In this document: positions 5,896-6,824 of the stretch, one piece after another
Position numbering within the stretch: the first letter of the stretch is position 1
Layout of the letters: each line of letters begins with the position of its first letter
Assembly (NCBI GenBank): GCA_023133395.1
Contig: JAGLWO010000690.1
Span: forward strand, 1-6,824
DNA length: 6,824 nt
DNA from: Candidatus Cloacimonadota bacterium
Lineage (GTDB): Bacteria > Cloacimonadota > Cloacimonadia > Cloacimonadales > TCS61
Reading direction: 5' to 3'
Position numbers and translations under genes: made by a program
The notes under the pieces: generated by a model
What the model saw: the letters and a program-made list of their open reading frames with translations, nothing else
The model's database searches: none
Told to the model about the DNA's origin: nothing

Positions 5896-6824
5896 ATGAT
5901 CCGGAGAAAAAAAACCCGTGTTATAAAAGTTGGTGATGTTCTTATTGGTGGGAATAATCCCATTCCAATACAATCCATGACAAATACAAAAACTATCAAT
6001 ATTCAAAACACAATCGATCAAATTAAGGAACTTATCATTACAGGTTGTGATATTATTCGCGTGGCAGTACCGGATATTGAATCAGCAAAAGCTATAAAGA
6101 AGATAAGAGAAGCAATCTCCATCCCGCTGATTGCAGATATTCATTTCGATTATAAACTCGCTATTGAAGCTATAAAAGCTGGGGCAGACGGTCTTCGATT
6201 AAATCCAGGAAATATTGGGAGTAAACAGAATGTTCTGAAAGTTGTTGATGCTGCCAAGGAACACAAAATACCAATACGCATCGGTGTAAATAGCGGTTCT
6301 CTTTCCAAAGAAAAGATAGAAAAATACGGGGTTACAGCTCAGGGAATTGTGGAAAGCGCTCTGGAACATGTTGCTATTTTGGAAAAAGTAAATTACTATG
6401 AAATGAAAATCTCGGTAAAAGCTTCTTCTGTTCCTCTCACCATAGAATCTTACCGACTCCTGAGCGAGAAGGTGGATTATCCTCTTCATTTAGGTGTAAC
6501 AGAAGCTGGAATAGAATTTTCAGGCAGCATAAAATCTTCAATTGGGATAGGTACTCTTTTAGCTGAGGGAATTGGTGATACAATCAGGGTATCTTTAACT
6601 GCCAATCCAATAAAAGAAGTACTTGTAGCTAAAGAAATTTTAAAATCTCTCGGTTTTAGAAAAGGTTTAAATATCATTTCCTGCCCCACCTGCGGAAGAA
6701 CAGAGATAGATGTTATCTCAATGGCAAATGAAATAAAAAATCAACTGAAAGAATACTCCGAATTTGATCTTACTGTTGCAGTGATGGGCTGTGTTGTTAA
6801 TGGTCCAGGTGAAGCCCGTGAAGC
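5896..6824 (+). CDS. ispG: 4-hydroxy-3-methylbut-2-enyl-diphosphate synthase IspG (3' end cut by window edge)
   Basis: IspG (GcpE) is a cytosolic 4Fe-4S enzyme that reductively opens 2-C-methyl-D-erythritol 2,4-cyclodiphosphate to HMBPP, the penultimate step of the MEP isoprenoid pathway. The 309 codons seen start MIRRKKTRVIKVGDV and hold PIPIQSMTNT (23-32), IRVAVPD, PLIADIHFDY, GLRLNPGNIG, RIGVNSGS, LGVTEAG and DTIRVSLT, all standard landmarks of the N-terminal TIM barrel. The cluster ligands C263, C266 (CPTC) and C299 (MGCVVNGPGEA) and the ligand-type glutamate E306 are spaced as C270/C273/C305/E312 in E. coli IspG. The cysteines come early, so this is the short bacterial form without the extra central domain found in plant, chlamydial and Bacteroidota enzymes; roughly 40-60 residues should be missing. 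It is transcribed away from the secreted-protein gene, with no visible operon partner in the window. Confidence 0.97.
   Translation, partial: MIRRKKTRVIKVGDVLIGGNNPIPIQSMTNTKTINIQNTIDQIKELIITGCDIIRVAVPDIESAKAIKKIREAISIPLIADIHFDYKLAIEAIKAGADGLRLNPGNIGSKQNVLKVVDAAKEHKIPIRIGVNSGSLSKEKIEKYGVTAQGIVESALEHVAILEKVNYYEMKISVKASSVPLTIESYRLLSEKVDYPLHLGVTEAGIEFSGSIKSSIGIGTLLAEGIGDTIRVSLTANPIKEVLVAKEILKSLGFRKGLNIISCPTCGRTEIDVISMANEIKNQLKEYSEFDLTVAVMGCVVNGPGEARE

Noticed and set aside
5839..6689. Minus-strand frames at 5839-6021, 6199-6489 and 6486-6689
   Set aside because: They are antisense to ispG, whose protein sequence is unambiguous across the same interval.

Overview
The window is AT-rich bacterial DNA with two large minus-strand genes for secreted, multidomain surface proteins and, divergently on the plus strand, the start of the isoprenoid gene ispG. 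Both secreted proteins end in the same FlgD-like C-terminal tag, with the NYPNPFNP motif, an IYNIKGQKVKTL-type strand and a TGxYFYK strand. This kind of tag is typical of the Fibrobacterota-Chlorobiota-Bacteroidota (FCB) superphylum. The beta-helix architecture, the nidogen-like inserts, the 'GWxWLSY / NWIGYF' domains and the short (non-Bacteroidota) form of IspG make Cloacimonadota my best guess. That assignment is inferred from remembered family style; no search was run.

Layout. Positions 1-2324 (minus): a right-handed beta-helix surface protein, readable from its ATG for 774 codons without an in-frame stop and cut by the left edge within its C-terminal tag. Positions 2325-2653: a 329-base intergenic region packed with inverted repeats, three of them strong, and no gene. 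Positions 2654-5524 (minus): a complete 956-residue secreted protein. Its N-terminal half carries the landmarks of a class II (Ntn) glutamine amidotransferase fold, split by an inserted nidogen-like beta-sandwich. This is the most interesting object here. Positions 5525-5895: a very AT-rich divergent intergenic region with a candidate ispG promoter. Positions 5896-6824 (plus): ispG, 309 codons, cut by the right edge just after its cluster-binding residues.

How they fit together. The two minus-strand genes look like cargo of one export and surface-anchoring route, since they share a signal-peptide-plus-tag design. Each has its own ribosome binding site, and a 329-base structured gap separates them. 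ispG is a housekeeping gene of the MEP pathway, transcribed away from them and probably unrelated in function. The amidotransferase-like protein has no recognisable synthase partner domain, so outside the cytoplasm it would more plausibly hydrolyse glutamine or another amide than channel ammonia.
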